Source: Lachnospiraceae bacterium (GTDB lineage: Bacteria > Bacillota > Clostridia > Lachnospirales > Lachnospiraceae). From it: a DNA stretch of 36,376 nt. A program made the position numbers and the translations under genes. Positions within the stretch are counted from its first letter, which is position 1. The number at the start of each line of letters is the position of its first letter. Below the pieces are notes generated by a model. The model was given only the letters and a program-made list of their open reading frames with translations, had not been told where the DNA came from and did no database searches. The DNA lies in contig JAUNGD010000034.1 of NCBI GenBank assembly GCA_030524705.1, positions 1 through 36,376 of the forward strand, read 5' to 3'. Shown here in pieces: positions 14,884 through 23,311 of this stretch.

Positions 14884-16683
14884 GTGTATAAGAAAGTTTT
14901 AGATTATGCGGGAGAGTACCGGAAACTGACGTATGCCTCTGTCTTTGTCATGCTCGTTGGCGTTCTTGTCAGTGTCATTCCGTATTTTTTTGCATACCAG
15001 CTGATCACACCACTTTTGGGCTATGGAGTCATGGATGCGGCAGGAGTTTTCTGGCGGGTAGCGGCCATTGCGGTCTGCGAAATTCTCTATGCGATTTTAT
15101 ATGTGAAGGGGCTTGCGCTTTCTCACGAGTCCGCTTATCACACGCTGCAGAACATCCGAATCTCCTTACAGCGGAAGATGGAAAAGCAGCCCCTCGGCGT
15201 GATTCAGGAGAAGGGCGTTGGCGTCATCAAGAAAATGTTCATTGACGATATTGAGTCTATTGAGCTTTTGCTGGCTCACGCGCTGCCAGAGGGAATTTCC
15301 AATGTGGCGGTGCCGGTATTTGTTTTTATTGCCATGTTCTTCGCGGATTGGAAGCTGGCGCTGTTAAGCCTTCTGTCCCTTCCCCTGGGATTTGTGGCCA
15401 TGGGAGCCATGTACAAGCAGGGTATGGGCAAGATGGACGCTTACTATGCGGCCGCTCAAAAGATGAATAATACCATTGTAGAATACATTAACGGCATGGA
15501 GGTCGTTAAGGTGTTTAACCGGGATGGAGACTCCTACCGGCGGTTTGAGACAGATGTGAAGAATTACCGGGATTTTACGCTGGACTGGTACCGGGTGTGC
15601 TGGCCCTGGATGGCACTGTACAACAGCCTGATTCCGTGTATTGCCCTGTTCACACTGCCCATAGGTGCATGGTTTGTTCTGCAGGGATGGTCCACGCTGC
15701 CGGATCTGGTGCTGGTGCTCTGCATGAGCTTCGGCATCGGCGCGCCGCTTCTTCGCTCTTTGAGTTTTATGTCTACGCTGCCGCAAGTGAATTACAAAAT
15801 TGAAAGTCTGGAAAAGCTGATGAGCGCCTCACCGCTCAAACAGACAGAGAAACCCTTTACAGGAAACGATCATTCGGTTTCCTTTGAAGATGTACGGTTT
15901 GATTATAAGGTGAATGCCTCCGAAGGAGGCAGAGAGGATGGTCTGGACCATAAGGTGAATGGCTCTGAAGTGCTTCATGGCGTTTCCTTCTCGGCAAAGG
16001 AAGGCACTATGACAGCTCTGGTGGGTGAATCAGGAAGCGGCAAATCCACTCTGGCAAAGCTGCTGGTACATTTTTACGATGTGACCGGCGGCGCCGTGAA
16101 AATCGGCGGTCAGGATGTGCGGGATATGAGCATCGAGGCGCTGAACCGGGAGATTTCCTATGTGTCTCAGGAGCAGTTCCTGTTCAACATGAGCCTGATG
16201 GAAAATATCCGTTTGGGTAAGCTGGATGCGACCGATGCTGAGGTCATGGCGGCAGCGGAAAAAGCCCAGTGCGGCGAGTTTCTGGCAAGACTGGAACATG
16301 GCATTTACACCATGGCGGGAGACGGCGGCAAACAGCTTTCCGGCGGCGAACGCCAGCGGATTTCTCTGGCCCGTGCCATTCTGAAAAATGCGCCCATCGT
16401 GGTGCTTGACGAGGCCACAGCCTTCATGGATCCGGAAAACGAGGAAAAGATGAACAAAGCCATTGCTGAGATGATCCGGGGAAAAACGGTGATTGTGATT
16501 GCACATCGCCTGCATTCCTTTGTCGGTGCGGATCAGATTTGTGTGCTGCAGGACGGCTGGTTAGCGGCGGCCGGAAAGCATGAAGAATTATTGAGAAGCT
16601 GCCCGGAATATCAAAAACTTTGGACGGCGGCTGAAGGCAGCGCCCGGTGGAAGGTGTCTGCCCGGAAGGAGGTGCTTGCATGA
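14884..16683 (+). CDS. ABC exporter half-transporter A
   Basis: About 599 residues from GTG 14884, seven bases after AGGAGG; an upstream TTG at 14791 has no such support. Six membrane helices fill residues 1-310, then an ATPase domain: Walker A GESGSGKST near 381, signature LSGGERQR near 484, Walker B VVLDEATAFMD and switch IAHRL. The D-loop reads AFMD rather than the usual SALD. A 15-codon duplication (DYKVNASE/DHKVNGSE) enlarges the loop before Walker A. The gene overlaps the next by ATGA, so the two make a heterodimer. This type includes drug exporters but also siderophore importers such as YbtPQ and IrtAB. The upstream operator favours an iron-linked role. Confidence 0.9.
   Translation: MYKKVLDYAGEYRKLTYASVFVMLVGVLVSVIPYFFAYQLITPLLGYGVMDAAGVFWRVAAIAVCEILYAILYVKGLALSHESAYHTLQNIRISLQRKMEKQPLGVIQEKGVGVIKKMFIDDIESIELLLAHALPEGISNVAVPVFVFIAMFFADWKLALLSLLSLPLGFVAMGAMYKQGMGKMDAYYAAAQKMNNTIVEYINGMEVVKVFNRDGDSYRRFETDVKNYRDFTLDWYRVCWPWMALYNSLIPCIALFTLPIGAWFVLQGWSTLPDLVLVLCMSFGIGAPLLRSLSFMSTLPQVNYKIESLEKLMSASPLKQTEKPFTGNDHSVSFEDVRFDYKVNASEGGREDGLDHKVNGSEVLHGVSFSAKEGTMTALVGESGSGKSTLAKLLVHFYDVTGGAVKIGGQDVRDMSIEALNREISYVSQEQFLFNMSLMENIRLGKLDATDAEVMAAAEKAQCGEFLARLEHGIYTMAGDGGKQLSGGERQRISLARAILKNAPIVVLDEATAFMDPENEEKMNKAIAEMIRGKTVIVIAHRLHSFVGADQICVLQDGWLAAAGKHEELLRSCPEYQKLWTAAEGSARWKVSARKEVLA
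15901..15970 (+). repeat. 45-base imperfect duplication inside ABC gene A
   Basis: The sequence from 15901 (encoding DYKVNASE) recurs 45 bases later from 15946 (encoding DHKVNGSE) with few mismatches. It adds 15 codons in frame between the first strand of the ATPase domain and the strand leading to Walker A. Confidence 0.75.
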
Positions 16684-18446
16684 TTGCTTTGATGAAGCGG
16701 ATTCTTTCCGTATCCGGAGAATATAAGAAAAGGATTCAGTGGGCGTTTCTGTTTTCTTTTCTGAAATCTCTCTTATCCAAGGCGCCTGTTGGTTTGGCGT
16801 TCTTTACCCTGGCGGCGTTTCTGGATGGGAGCGCTGATCCTAAATTGTGTTTATGGATTGGGATCGGGATGGCTGCCAGCATAATCCTGCAGGTCATATG
16901 CCAGTACATAGCCGACCGGCTGCAATCTGCGGCGGGATTTATGGTTTTTGCTAAAAAACGTATGGAGCTGGGAAAACACCTGCGAAAAATGCCAATGGGC
17001 TACTTTACGGAAGGAAATATCGGCAAGATCAGTTCGGTATTGTCCACGGATATGGTCTTTATTGAAGAAAACTGCATGACGGCGCTGGCGGATATGATGA
17101 GTTACATTTTTGCCGAGGGAATCATGCTTGCTTTCATGTTGGCTTTCAGCTTTTGGCTGGGGTTGGCAGCGGCGCTGATTGTGGGAATTGTCCTTTTGAT
17201 TGCCAGGTACATGCGGAAAGAAGCGCTGGAGGATTCGACTGCCAGGCAGGAGCAAAGCGAAAACCTGACGGAGGCAGTTCTGGATTTTACGGAAGGCATC
17301 GGGATTATCAAGACCTATAACCTTTTGGGAGAGAAGTCTCAGGAACTGTCGGATAATTTCCGAAAAAGCTGCGAGACAAACATTCATTTTGAAGAAAATC
17401 ATACCCCATGGCAGCGTCGGCTGAATCTGGTGTTTGGACTGGGAGCAGCGGTCATGATTGCTTTGGCGATGTTTCTTCAGACTCAGGGGATGCTGGAGGT
17501 TTCCTTCCTGATCGGCATGATGCTGTTTGTGTTTGATTTATTCGGGCCGCTGAAGGCGCTGTATGGCCAGAGTACCCGCCTGACGGTCATGAACAGCTGT
17601 ATGGATCGGATTGAGGAAGTTTTTGCCGAATGCGGGCTTCCGGACAGTGGGAACAAGCACATACCGGAAACGGCAGATAAAGTGGAAATTGAATTCCGGA
17701 ATGTGAGTTTTGCCTATGAGAAAAAGGAAGTCCTGCATAACATCTCTTTCTCACTAAACCAAAACAAGATGGCAGCCTTAGTGGGGCCCTCCGGCGGCGG
17801 TAAATCTACGATTGCCAATCTTCTGGCCCGATTTTGGGATGTAAAATCCGGGCAGATACTGATCCGGGGCGTGGACATCCGCGAGGTGCCGCTGTCAGAG
17901 CTGATGAACCATATCAGTATGGTGTTCCAGCGCGTGTACCTGTTTCAGGATACGATCTATAATAACATCAGCATGGGCCGGCCGGAGGCCACCAGAGAGG
18001 AAGTCATGGAGGCGGCGAAAAGAGCCCGGTGCTATGATTTCATTATGGAGTTGCCGGATGGCTTTGAGACGATGGTAGGAGAAGGCGGAGAAAGCCTTTC
18101 CGGAGGTGAGAAACAGCGGATATCCATTGCCCGGTGCATTCTGAAGGACGCGCCTATCGTAATTCTGGACGAGGCCACTGCCAGCGTGGATGCGGATAAT
18201 GAAAGCTATATCCAGCAGGCTATCAGTGAGTTGTGTCAGGGGAAAACTCTGCTGGTCATTGCCCACCGCTTAAATACGATACGAGACGCCGATCAGATTC
18301 TTGTGATTGCGGACGGAACGATCATACAATCCGGGACTCACGAGAAATTAATGGAGCAGGCAGGGATTTATCGGAATTTTGTAAACGTCCGTGAAAACGG
18401 CCTGGTTTTCCCTCTTGACATTTCTGAAAATAAGGGCATAATATAA
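16680..18446 (+). CDS. ABC exporter half-transporter B
   Basis: A 588-residue half-transporter from ATG 16680, which overlaps the stop of gene A by four bases and has AAGGAGG seven bases upstream. Six membrane helices lie in residues 15-300. The ATPase domain has Walker A GPSGGGKST, signature LSGGEKQR, Walker B IVILDEATASVD and switch IAHRL, all intact. The C-terminal half closely resembles the partial ABC protein at the left edge of the window, so the island held at least two related exporter pairs. The promoter of the next TetR gene lies inside its 3' end. Confidence 0.92.
   Translation: MIALMKRILSVSGEYKKRIQWAFLFSFLKSLLSKAPVGLAFFTLAAFLDGSADPKLCLWIGIGMAASIILQVICQYIADRLQSAAGFMVFAKKRMELGKHLRKMPMGYFTEGNIGKISSVLSTDMVFIEENCMTALADMMSYIFAEGIMLAFMLAFSFWLGLAAALIVGIVLLIARYMRKEALEDSTARQEQSENLTEAVLDFTEGIGIIKTYNLLGEKSQELSDNFRKSCETNIHFEENHTPWQRRLNLVFGLGAAVMIALAMFLQTQGMLEVSFLIGMMLFVFDLFGPLKALYGQSTRLTVMNSCMDRIEEVFAECGLPDSGNKHIPETADKVEIEFRNVSFAYEKKEVLHNISFSLNQNKMAALVGPSGGGKSTIANLLARFWDVKSGQILIRGVDIREVPLSELMNHISMVFQRVYLFQDTIYNNISMGRPEATREEVMEAAKRARCYDFIMELPDGFETMVGEGGESLSGGEKQRISIARCILKDAPIVILDEATASVDADNESYIQQAISELCQGKTLLVIAHRLNTIRDADQILVIADGTIIQSGTHEKLMEQAGIYRNFVNVRENGLVFPLDISENKGII
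18415..18442 (+). promoter_or_regulatory. Promoter of the second TetR gene, inside the ABC gene end
   Basis: TTGACA (18415-18420), a 16-base spacer and CATAAT (18437-18442), five of six bases matching the -10 consensus. It lies in the last codons of ABC gene B, directly before a palindromic operator candidate. Confidence 0.6.
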
Positions 18447-18469
18447 AACGGCGTTATATAACAGCGTTT
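18446..18469 (+). promoter_or_regulatory. 24-base palindromic operator candidate for second TetR
   Basis: A perfect GTTATATAAC centre is flanked by AAACG and CGTTT arms; only two base pairs break symmetry. It starts on the last base of the ABC stop codon, three bases after the -10, and ends 17 bases before the TetR start. Confidence 0.65.
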
Positions 18470-18486
18470 CAAATAGAGGTGAAGGA

Positions 18487-19104
18487 ATGGCCAAACAGAT
18501 TGAGGGCGTGTATGAGCGGATATTGGAATGCGCAAAGAAAGAGTTTTTGGAAAAGGGTTATACAGATGCATCTCTCCGGACAATTGCTGCGGGTGCCGAT
18601 ACAAGCACCCAATCCATTTATGTGCGTTTTCAGGATAAGGAAGGACTGTTCTCCGCCATTGTGGAACCGGCGGCGGATGCGTTGATGGCTCAGTTCTGTA
18701 AGGTGCAGGAGACCTTTCACGCATTTGATCCGGAGACGCAGAGAAAAGAAGTAGGAGAGTATTCTGCGGATGAGATACTGAAAATGGTGGACTATATGTA
18801 TGACAATTTTGATGCGTTCCGTCTGCTGCTGGATGCTTCTTATGGAACGAGGTTTCAGAATTTCGTAGATCAGCTTGTCGCTGTGGAGGAAGACTATACA
18901 TGGAAGTGGATGGAGGTCACTGGTTCCGCATCTGAACTGAATGAGGCTATGCCGAGAGAACTTTACCATATGGTAGTTACTTCTTACTTTGAGGGAATTT
19001 TTGAGGTGATCCGCCATGAAATGAGTAGAGAAAACGCAAAGAAATATATCTCCATGCTGGGAAAATACCATCACGCCGGATTTGCGGCGATTTCAGAGAA
19101 ATAA
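18487..19104 (+). CDS. TetR/AcrR-family regulator, downstream of ABC pair
   Basis: A 205-residue protein with a helix-turn-helix at about residues 8-50 (ILECAKKEFLEKGY, then TSTQSIYVRFQDKEGLF). The C-terminal region YDNFDAFRLLLDASYGTRFQNF is similar to the corresponding part of the first TetR (YDGFVLLLKCAEGTRYSNF), so the two may share a ligand class. It follows the ABC pair by 40 bases, with its own promoter and palindrome. It is probably a local regulator of itself and possibly of nearby transport genes. Confidence 0.88.
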   Translation: MAKQIEGVYERILECAKKEFLEKGYTDASLRTIAAGADTSTQSIYVRFQDKEGLFSAIVEPAADALMAQFCKVQETFHAFDPETQRKEVGEYSADEILKMVDYMYDNFDAFRLLLDASYGTRFQNFVDQLVAVEEDYTWKWMEVTGSASELNEAMPRELYHMVVTSYFEGIFEVIRHEMSRENAKKYISMLGKYHHAGFAAISEK

Positions 19105-19214
19105 AATAGTTTGTAAGGCTGCCATACTGGCAACGGGTCCTAAGCGCCGGCGGCGCTTGTTCCGAACGAACCGAAGTGGAGCGCAGAACAGAAAGATTTA
19201 TTCCGGCTTTATAC
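19105..19214 (+). other. Intergenic stretch with a short GC-rich hairpin
   Basis: AAGCGCC (19142-19148) and GGCGCTT (19152-19158) form a tight hairpin with a 3-base loop, without a following T-run. It may end the TetR message weakly. I see no gene in this stretch. Confidence 0.35.
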
Positions 19215-19243
19215 TTGATAATCGGCCGCCTTCGCTCTATACT
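19215..19243 (+). promoter_or_regulatory. Promoter of the aminotransferase gene
   Basis: TTGATA (19215-19220), a 17-base spacer and TATACT (19238-19243): each one base off consensus. The start codon is 81 bases downstream. Confidence 0.65.
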
Positions 19244-19324
19244 ATCAGGCAGAAGCTGATTTGTGCTTTGTGAATAGTGTGCTATGCTATTTATAGGATA
19301 AATGACAGAGACGGAGGAAGGAAC

Positions 19325-20491
19325 ATGCCAGAGTTATCAGGAAGAACACAGACCTTTACAGACTCGGTCATCCGCCGGATGACCCGGGTCTCTTTGCAGT
19401 ACGGAGCCGTAAATTTATCCCAGGGATTTCCCGACTTTGAGCCGCCCAAAGAGCTGCTGACGCGGCTGGCGGAGGTGTCCGGCGAGGATTTCCACCAGTA
19501 TTCCATCACCTGGGGCGCACAGAATTTCCGGGAGGCGCTGGCAGAGAAGCAGTCCCGGCTGATGGGACGGGAGATTGATCCGAATAGCGAGATTGTGGTG
19601 ACCTGCGGCAGCACGGAGGCAATGATGGCGGCGATGATGACCGTGGCAAATCCGGGGGATAAGGTCATTGTTTTTTCACCGTTTTATGAAAATTATGGGG
19701 CGGATACGATACTTTCCGGGGCGGTTCCCATTTATGTGCCCCTTTACCCGCCGGAGTTCAATTTTCATCCGGACGAGCTGGAGGCGGCGTTCCGGCAGCG
19801 GCCCAAGGCGCTGATCCTCTGCAATCCCTCCAATCCCTGCGGCAAGGTGTTTACCCGGGATGAGCTTCTGGTGATCGCGGATATGGCCCGCCGGTATGAT
19901 ACCTTTGTCATTACGGATGAGGTGTACGAGCATATCGTGTATGAGCCGAATCGGCATGTGTATTTTGCATCTCTGCCGGGGATGTGGGAGCGCACGATTT
20001 CCTGCAGCTCACTGTCAAAAACGTATTCCATCACGGGCTGGCGTCTCGGATATATTATCGCTCCGGCTCCGATTGTGGAGGTGGCCAAAAAGGTGCATGA
20101 CTTCCTGACGGTGGGGGCGGCGGCTCCTCTGCAGGAGGCTGCGGTGACCGGGCTGAAATTCGGGGATGAGTATTACAGAGAGCTTCAGGAAAAATATACG
20201 GGAAAGAGAAATCTGTTCCTGAAGGGGCTGGATGATATTGGAATTGTACATACGGTGCCCCAGGGGGCGTATTATGTCCTGCTGGATATTTCTGAGTTTG
20301 GGTTTGAGAGCGATCTGGAATTCTGCCACGTACTGGCCAGAGACGTCGGCGTCGGCGCAGTGCCCGGCTCCAGCTTTTTCAGGGAGAATGTCAACCACCT
20401 GATCCGGCTTCATTTTGCGAAAAAGGATGAGACACTGTATGAAGCGCTGAACCGACTGGAAGGGATTCGCAGGAAAATACCCGCCAGATAA
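19325..20491 (+). CDS. Class I/II pyridoxal-phosphate aminotransferase
   Basis: A 388-residue aminotransferase of fold type I from ATG 19325, behind ACGGAGGAAGG. NLSQGFPDFEPP near the start and NPSNPCGKVF in the middle are typical of the aspartate/aromatic/kynurenine aminotransferase group. The cofactor lysine is Lys232 in SSLSKTYSITGWRLGY, and the substrate-carboxylate arginine is expected in the C-terminal LIRLHFAKKDE. The exact amino acid used cannot be settled from sequence; aromatic, branched or sulfur amino acids are all possible. It is a single-gene unit with its own promoter and a shared terminator with argG. Confidence 0.88.
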   Translation: MPELSGRTQTFTDSVIRRMTRVSLQYGAVNLSQGFPDFEPPKELLTRLAEVSGEDFHQYSITWGAQNFREALAEKQSRLMGREIDPNSEIVVTCGSTEAMMAAMMTVANPGDKVIVFSPFYENYGADTILSGAVPIYVPLYPPEFNFHPDELEAAFRQRPKALILCNPSNPCGKVFTRDELLVIADMARRYDTFVITDEVYEHIVYEPNRHVYFASLPGMWERTISCSSLSKTYSITGWRLGYIIAPAPIVEVAKKVHDFLTVGAAAPLQEAAVTGLKFGDEYYRELQEKYTGKRNLFLKGLDDIGIVHTVPQGAYYVLLDISEFGFESDLEFCHVLARDVGVGAVPGSSFFRENVNHLIRLHFAKKDETLYEALNRLEGIRRKIPAR

Positions 20492-20568
20492 CAGAAGGAA
20501 GAGCCGGATAAACAGAAAACGATTGGCCAGATAACAGAGAGAAGAGTCGGATAAACAGAAAACTACCG
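20483..20568 (+). repeat. Two 43-base tandem repeats after the aminotransferase gene
   Basis: GCCAGATAACAGA begins at 20483 and again at 20526; each unit continues with an AAGAG-CGGATAAACAGAAAAC core and few differences. A third, degraded copy may start near 20568. The first unit covers the last codons of the aminotransferase gene, so its C-terminus is repeat-derived. Confidence 0.75.
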
Positions 20569-20605
20569 GTCAGATAGAAAAAGATCAAATAGATAACAAG
20601 AAAAC

Positions 20606-20646
20606 AAAGCGGGTGCCGCCGAAAACATTCTGCAGCACCCGCTTTT
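20606..20646 (+). terminator. Bidirectional terminator between aminotransferase and argG
   Basis: AAAGCGGGTGC (20606-20616) pairs with GCACCCGCTTT (20635-20645), an 11-base stem. TTTT follows on the plus strand, and on the minus strand the stem is followed by a T-rich run (reverse complement of 20598-20608). It can end both converging transcripts. Confidence 0.85.
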
Positions 20647-20673
20647 AAGCTCTTAATCGAATTATAGGAGCAA

Positions 20674-21900
20674 TTATTTGTTGTTCTTCTTTGCCTCCGC
20701 CATCATCATTGCACGCACTTTCAGCGGAAGTCCGAACAGTGTGATGAACCCGCTGGCGTCATGATGGTCGTACATATCTCCGGTGGTGAAGGAAGCGAGG
20801 GACTCATTGTACAGGCTGTACGGTGATGTCGTTCCGGCCTTGATGATGTTGCCCTTGTACAGCTTGAATTTTACTTCGCCGGTGACGTATTCCTGCGTAA
20901 CATCCACGAATGCCTGGATTGCCTCACGAAGCGGCGTGAACCATTTTCCTTCGTAAACGATCTGTGCAAACTGGCTGCCGAGCTTCTTCTTTGTCTCCAG
21001 AGTCTCACGGTCAAGAATCAGCTCCTCCAGCTGGTCGTGAGCTTCCATAAGGATCGTTCCGCCGGGAGTTTCATAGACACCCCGGGACTTCATGCCGACC
21101 ACGCGGTTTTCAACAATATCAACGATGCCGATACCGTGTTTTCCGCCCAGGGCGTTCAGCTCTGTGATAATTTCAGAAACCTTCATAGCCTTGCCGTTCA
21201 GTGTTTTCGGAATACCTGCCTCGAAGGTCATGGTCACGTATTCGCCCTCGTCCGGCGCTCTCTCTGGAGTAACGCCCAGAACCAGCATATGATCGTAGTT
21301 CGGCTCGTTTGCCGGATCCTCCAGCTCCAGACCCTCATGGCTGATGTGCCACAGGTTGCGGTCACGGCTGTAGCTCTGGCTGACGTCGAAGGGAAGATTG
21401 ATGCCGTGCTTTTTGCAGAATTCAATTTCGTCTTCCCGGGACTGCATGGTCCAGACGTCTGTCATTCTCCAGGGAGCGATAATCTTCAGGTCCGGAGCCA
21501 GTGCCTTGATGCCAAGCTCAAAACGAATCTGGTCATTTCCCTTACCGGTAGCGCCGTGACAGATTGTGGTAGCGCCTTCCTTGCGGGCAATCTCCACGAG
21601 ACGCTTTGCGATGGCCGGACGTGCCATAGAAGTACCCAGCAGATATTTGTGTTCATATACAGCGCCGGCTTTTACACAGGGCATAATAAAATCATCGCAG
21701 AATTCATCAACAATATCTTCAATATATAATTTCGAAGCGCCGGAAAGCTTTGCGCGCTCATCCAGGCCTTCCAGTTCATTTCCCTGTCCGCAGTTGATAC
21801 AGCAGCAGATTACTTCATAATCAAAAGTCTCCTTCAGCCACGGAATCAGAGCCGTGGTGTCAAGACCGCCGGAATAAGCCAGAACAACTTTCTCTTTCAT
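20674..21900 (-). CDS. argG: Argininosuccinate synthase
   Basis: A 408-residue enzyme that joins citrulline and aspartate with ATP to make argininosuccinate. The N-terminal ATP loop AYSGGLDTT (8-16) is intact, and later motifs such as [13 protein letters not shown] and [15 protein letters not shown] match the family. The start is ATG at 21900, nine bases after GGAGG; an upstream in-frame start at 21918 would lie before that site. It is transcribed away from argCJBD, from a promoter in the shared 270-base region. argH, the next step of the pathway, is not in the window. Confidence 0.96.
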   Translation of the reverse strand: MKEKVVLAYSGGLDTTALIPWLKETFDYEVICCCINCGQGNELEGLDERAKLSGASKLYIEDIVDEFCDDFIMPCVKAGAVYEHKYLLGTSMARPAIAKRLVEIARKEGATTICHGATGKGNDQIRFELGIKALAPDLKIIAPWRMTDVWTMQSREDEIEFCKKHGINLPFDVSQSYSRDRNLWHISHEGLELEDPANEPNYDHMLVLGVTPERAPDEGEYVTMTFEAGIPKTLNGKAMKVSEIITELNALGGKHGIGIVDIVENRVVGMKSRGVYETPGGTILMEAHDQLEELILDRETLETKKKLGSQFAQIVYEGKWFTPLREAIQAFVDVTQEYVTGEVKFKLYKGNIIKAGTTSPYSLYNESLASFTTGDMYDHHDASGFITLFGLPLKVRAMMMAEAKKNNK

Positions 21901-21987
21901 AATAGTGATCCTCCTCAATTGTTTCTTTTTTGTAGTTTATTTGTATTCCCGAGGCTTCGCAAAGCCGCGTCGTTTTATTCGCTTGCC

Positions 21988-22016
21988 AGTATACCGCATG
22001 TATCATAAATATGCAA
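21988..22016 (-). promoter_or_regulatory. argG promoter
   Basis: Read on the minus strand: TTGCAT (22016-22011), a 17-base spacer and TATACT (21993-21988). The transcript would have a leader of about 80 bases. Confidence 0.65.
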
Positions 22017-22032
22017 GAGTAAAAAAATATTT

Positions 22033-22088
22033 TGTATAAAATGCAAAAACAGGTTGAATATTATGCATAAAATATGTATAATTATGCG
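22033..22088. promoter_or_regulatory. Cluster of ARG-box-like motifs
   Basis: Three AT-rich half-palindromes resemble the ArgR box (TGAAT-N4-ATTCA): TGTATAAAATGCA at 22033, TGAATATTATGCA at 22055 and TGTATAATTATGCG at 22075. They are spaced about 20 bases apart, which fits binding of an ArgR hexamer along one face. They lie between the argG and argC promoters and could control both. Spacing varies by a base, so the match is imperfect. Confidence 0.45.
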
Positions 22089-22100
22089 AGCGGAAAGTAC

Positions 22101-22129
22101 TTTACTTCTTGCTGTCATTGGTATATGAT
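22101..22129 (+). promoter_or_regulatory. argC operon promoter candidate
   Basis: TTTACT (22101-22106), a 17-base spacer and TATGAT (22124-22129). The -10 is five of six and the -35 four of six. It lies 44 bases before the argC start. Confidence 0.5.
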
Positions 22130-22172
22130 AGGAAAAGTTAATGTTTGACGATAAAAGGAGGAGTTATTACCC

Positions 22173-23213
22173 ATGATAAAGGCAGGAATTATCGGAGCGA
22201 CAGGATATGCCGGCGGAGAGCTTGTGCGGCTTCTTCTTGGCCACAAGGAAACAGAGATCGTATGGTACGGCTCCAGAAGCTACGTGGATCAGAGCTATGC
22301 GTCCATCTATCAGAATATGTTTCAGCTCGTAGATGCGAAGTGCATGGATGATAATATGGAGGAGCTTGCGGCCCGGGCGGATGTGATTTTTACGGCGACG
22401 CCCCAGGGACTTTGCGCTTCTCTTATAAATGAAAAAATTTTATCCGGTACGAAGGTGATTGATCTGAGCGCGGATTTCCGTTTGAAGGATGTAAAAATAT
22501 ACGAAGAATGGTATAAGATCGAGCACAAGGCGCCGCAGTACATTGACGAGGCTGTCTACGGCCTGTGTGAGATCAACCGGGATAAGATAAAAAATGCCCG
22601 CCTGATTGCGAATCCGGGTTGCTATCCGACCTGCAGTACCTTGTCTATCTATCCTCTGGTGAAGGAGGGGCTGATTGATCCGGCAACGATCATCATTGAT
22701 GCAAAATCCGGTACGTCGGGGGCAGGAAGAGGAGCGAAGACAGACAATCTCTTCTGCGAGGTCAACGAAAACATCAAGGCATACGGCGTGGCCGGACACA
22801 GGCATACGCCGGAGATCGAAGAGCAGCTTGGCTATGCGGCGGGAGAGCCGGTGGTACTGAACTTTACGCCGCATCTTGTTCCGATGAACCGGGGCATCCT
22901 GATCACCGCCTACGCATCCTTAAAGGAGGATGTTTCCTATGACGAGGTAAAGGCGGTTTACGATAAATATTATGAGAAGGAAAGATTTGTCCGCGTGCTT
23001 CCGAAGGACGTCTGCCCGCAGACCAAATGGGTAGAAGGAAGCAACTACGTGGATGTGAATTTCAAGATAGATCCGAGAACGAAGCGCGTGATCATGATGG
23101 GAGCTATGGACAATCTCGTCAAGGGAGCGGCAGGACAGGCCGTGCAGAATATGAATCTGCTGTTCGGGCTGGATGAGGCCATGGGCCTGCAGCAGGTCCC
23201 CATGTTCCCGTGA
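22173..23213 (+). CDS. argC: N-acetyl-gamma-glutamyl-phosphate reductase
   Basis: A 346-residue NADPH-dependent enzyme that reduces N-acetylglutamyl phosphate to the semialdehyde, the third step of ornithine synthesis. The nucleotide loop GATGYAGGELVRLL is at the N-terminus. The catalytic cysteine is Cys150 in NPGCYPT, and the conserved histidine is in GHRHTPEIE. The start has AAGGAGGAG upstream. It leads the argC-argJ-argB-argD operon; a 98-base gap with no visible signal separates it from argJ. Confidence 0.97.
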   Translation: MIKAGIIGATGYAGGELVRLLLGHKETEIVWYGSRSYVDQSYASIYQNMFQLVDAKCMDDNMEELAARADVIFTATPQGLCASLINEKILSGTKVIDLSADFRLKDVKIYEEWYKIEHKAPQYIDEAVYGLCEINRDKIKNARLIANPGCYPTCSTLSIYPLVKEGLIDPATIIIDAKSGTSGAGRGAKTDNLFCEVNENIKAYGVAGHRHTPEIEEQLGYAAGEPVVLNFTPHLVPMNRGILITAYASLKEDVSYDEVKAVYDKYYEKERFVRVLPKDVCPQTKWVEGSNYVDVNFKIDPRTKRVIMMGAMDNLVKGAAGQAVQNMNLLFGLDEAMGLQQVPMFP

Positions 23214-23311
23214 TTTTATAGGGTGAAGCCCGGAAGTGGGATGAAACGCAGGAAAATCAGGCTTTTGTACGACGAAGCATTAAGAAGGAAGATAAAATAA
23301 GGAGAAGAATT

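Noticed and set aside
20483-20605. Possible small CRISPR array
   Set aside because: The repeats are directly adjacent with no unique spacers, and there are no cas genes.
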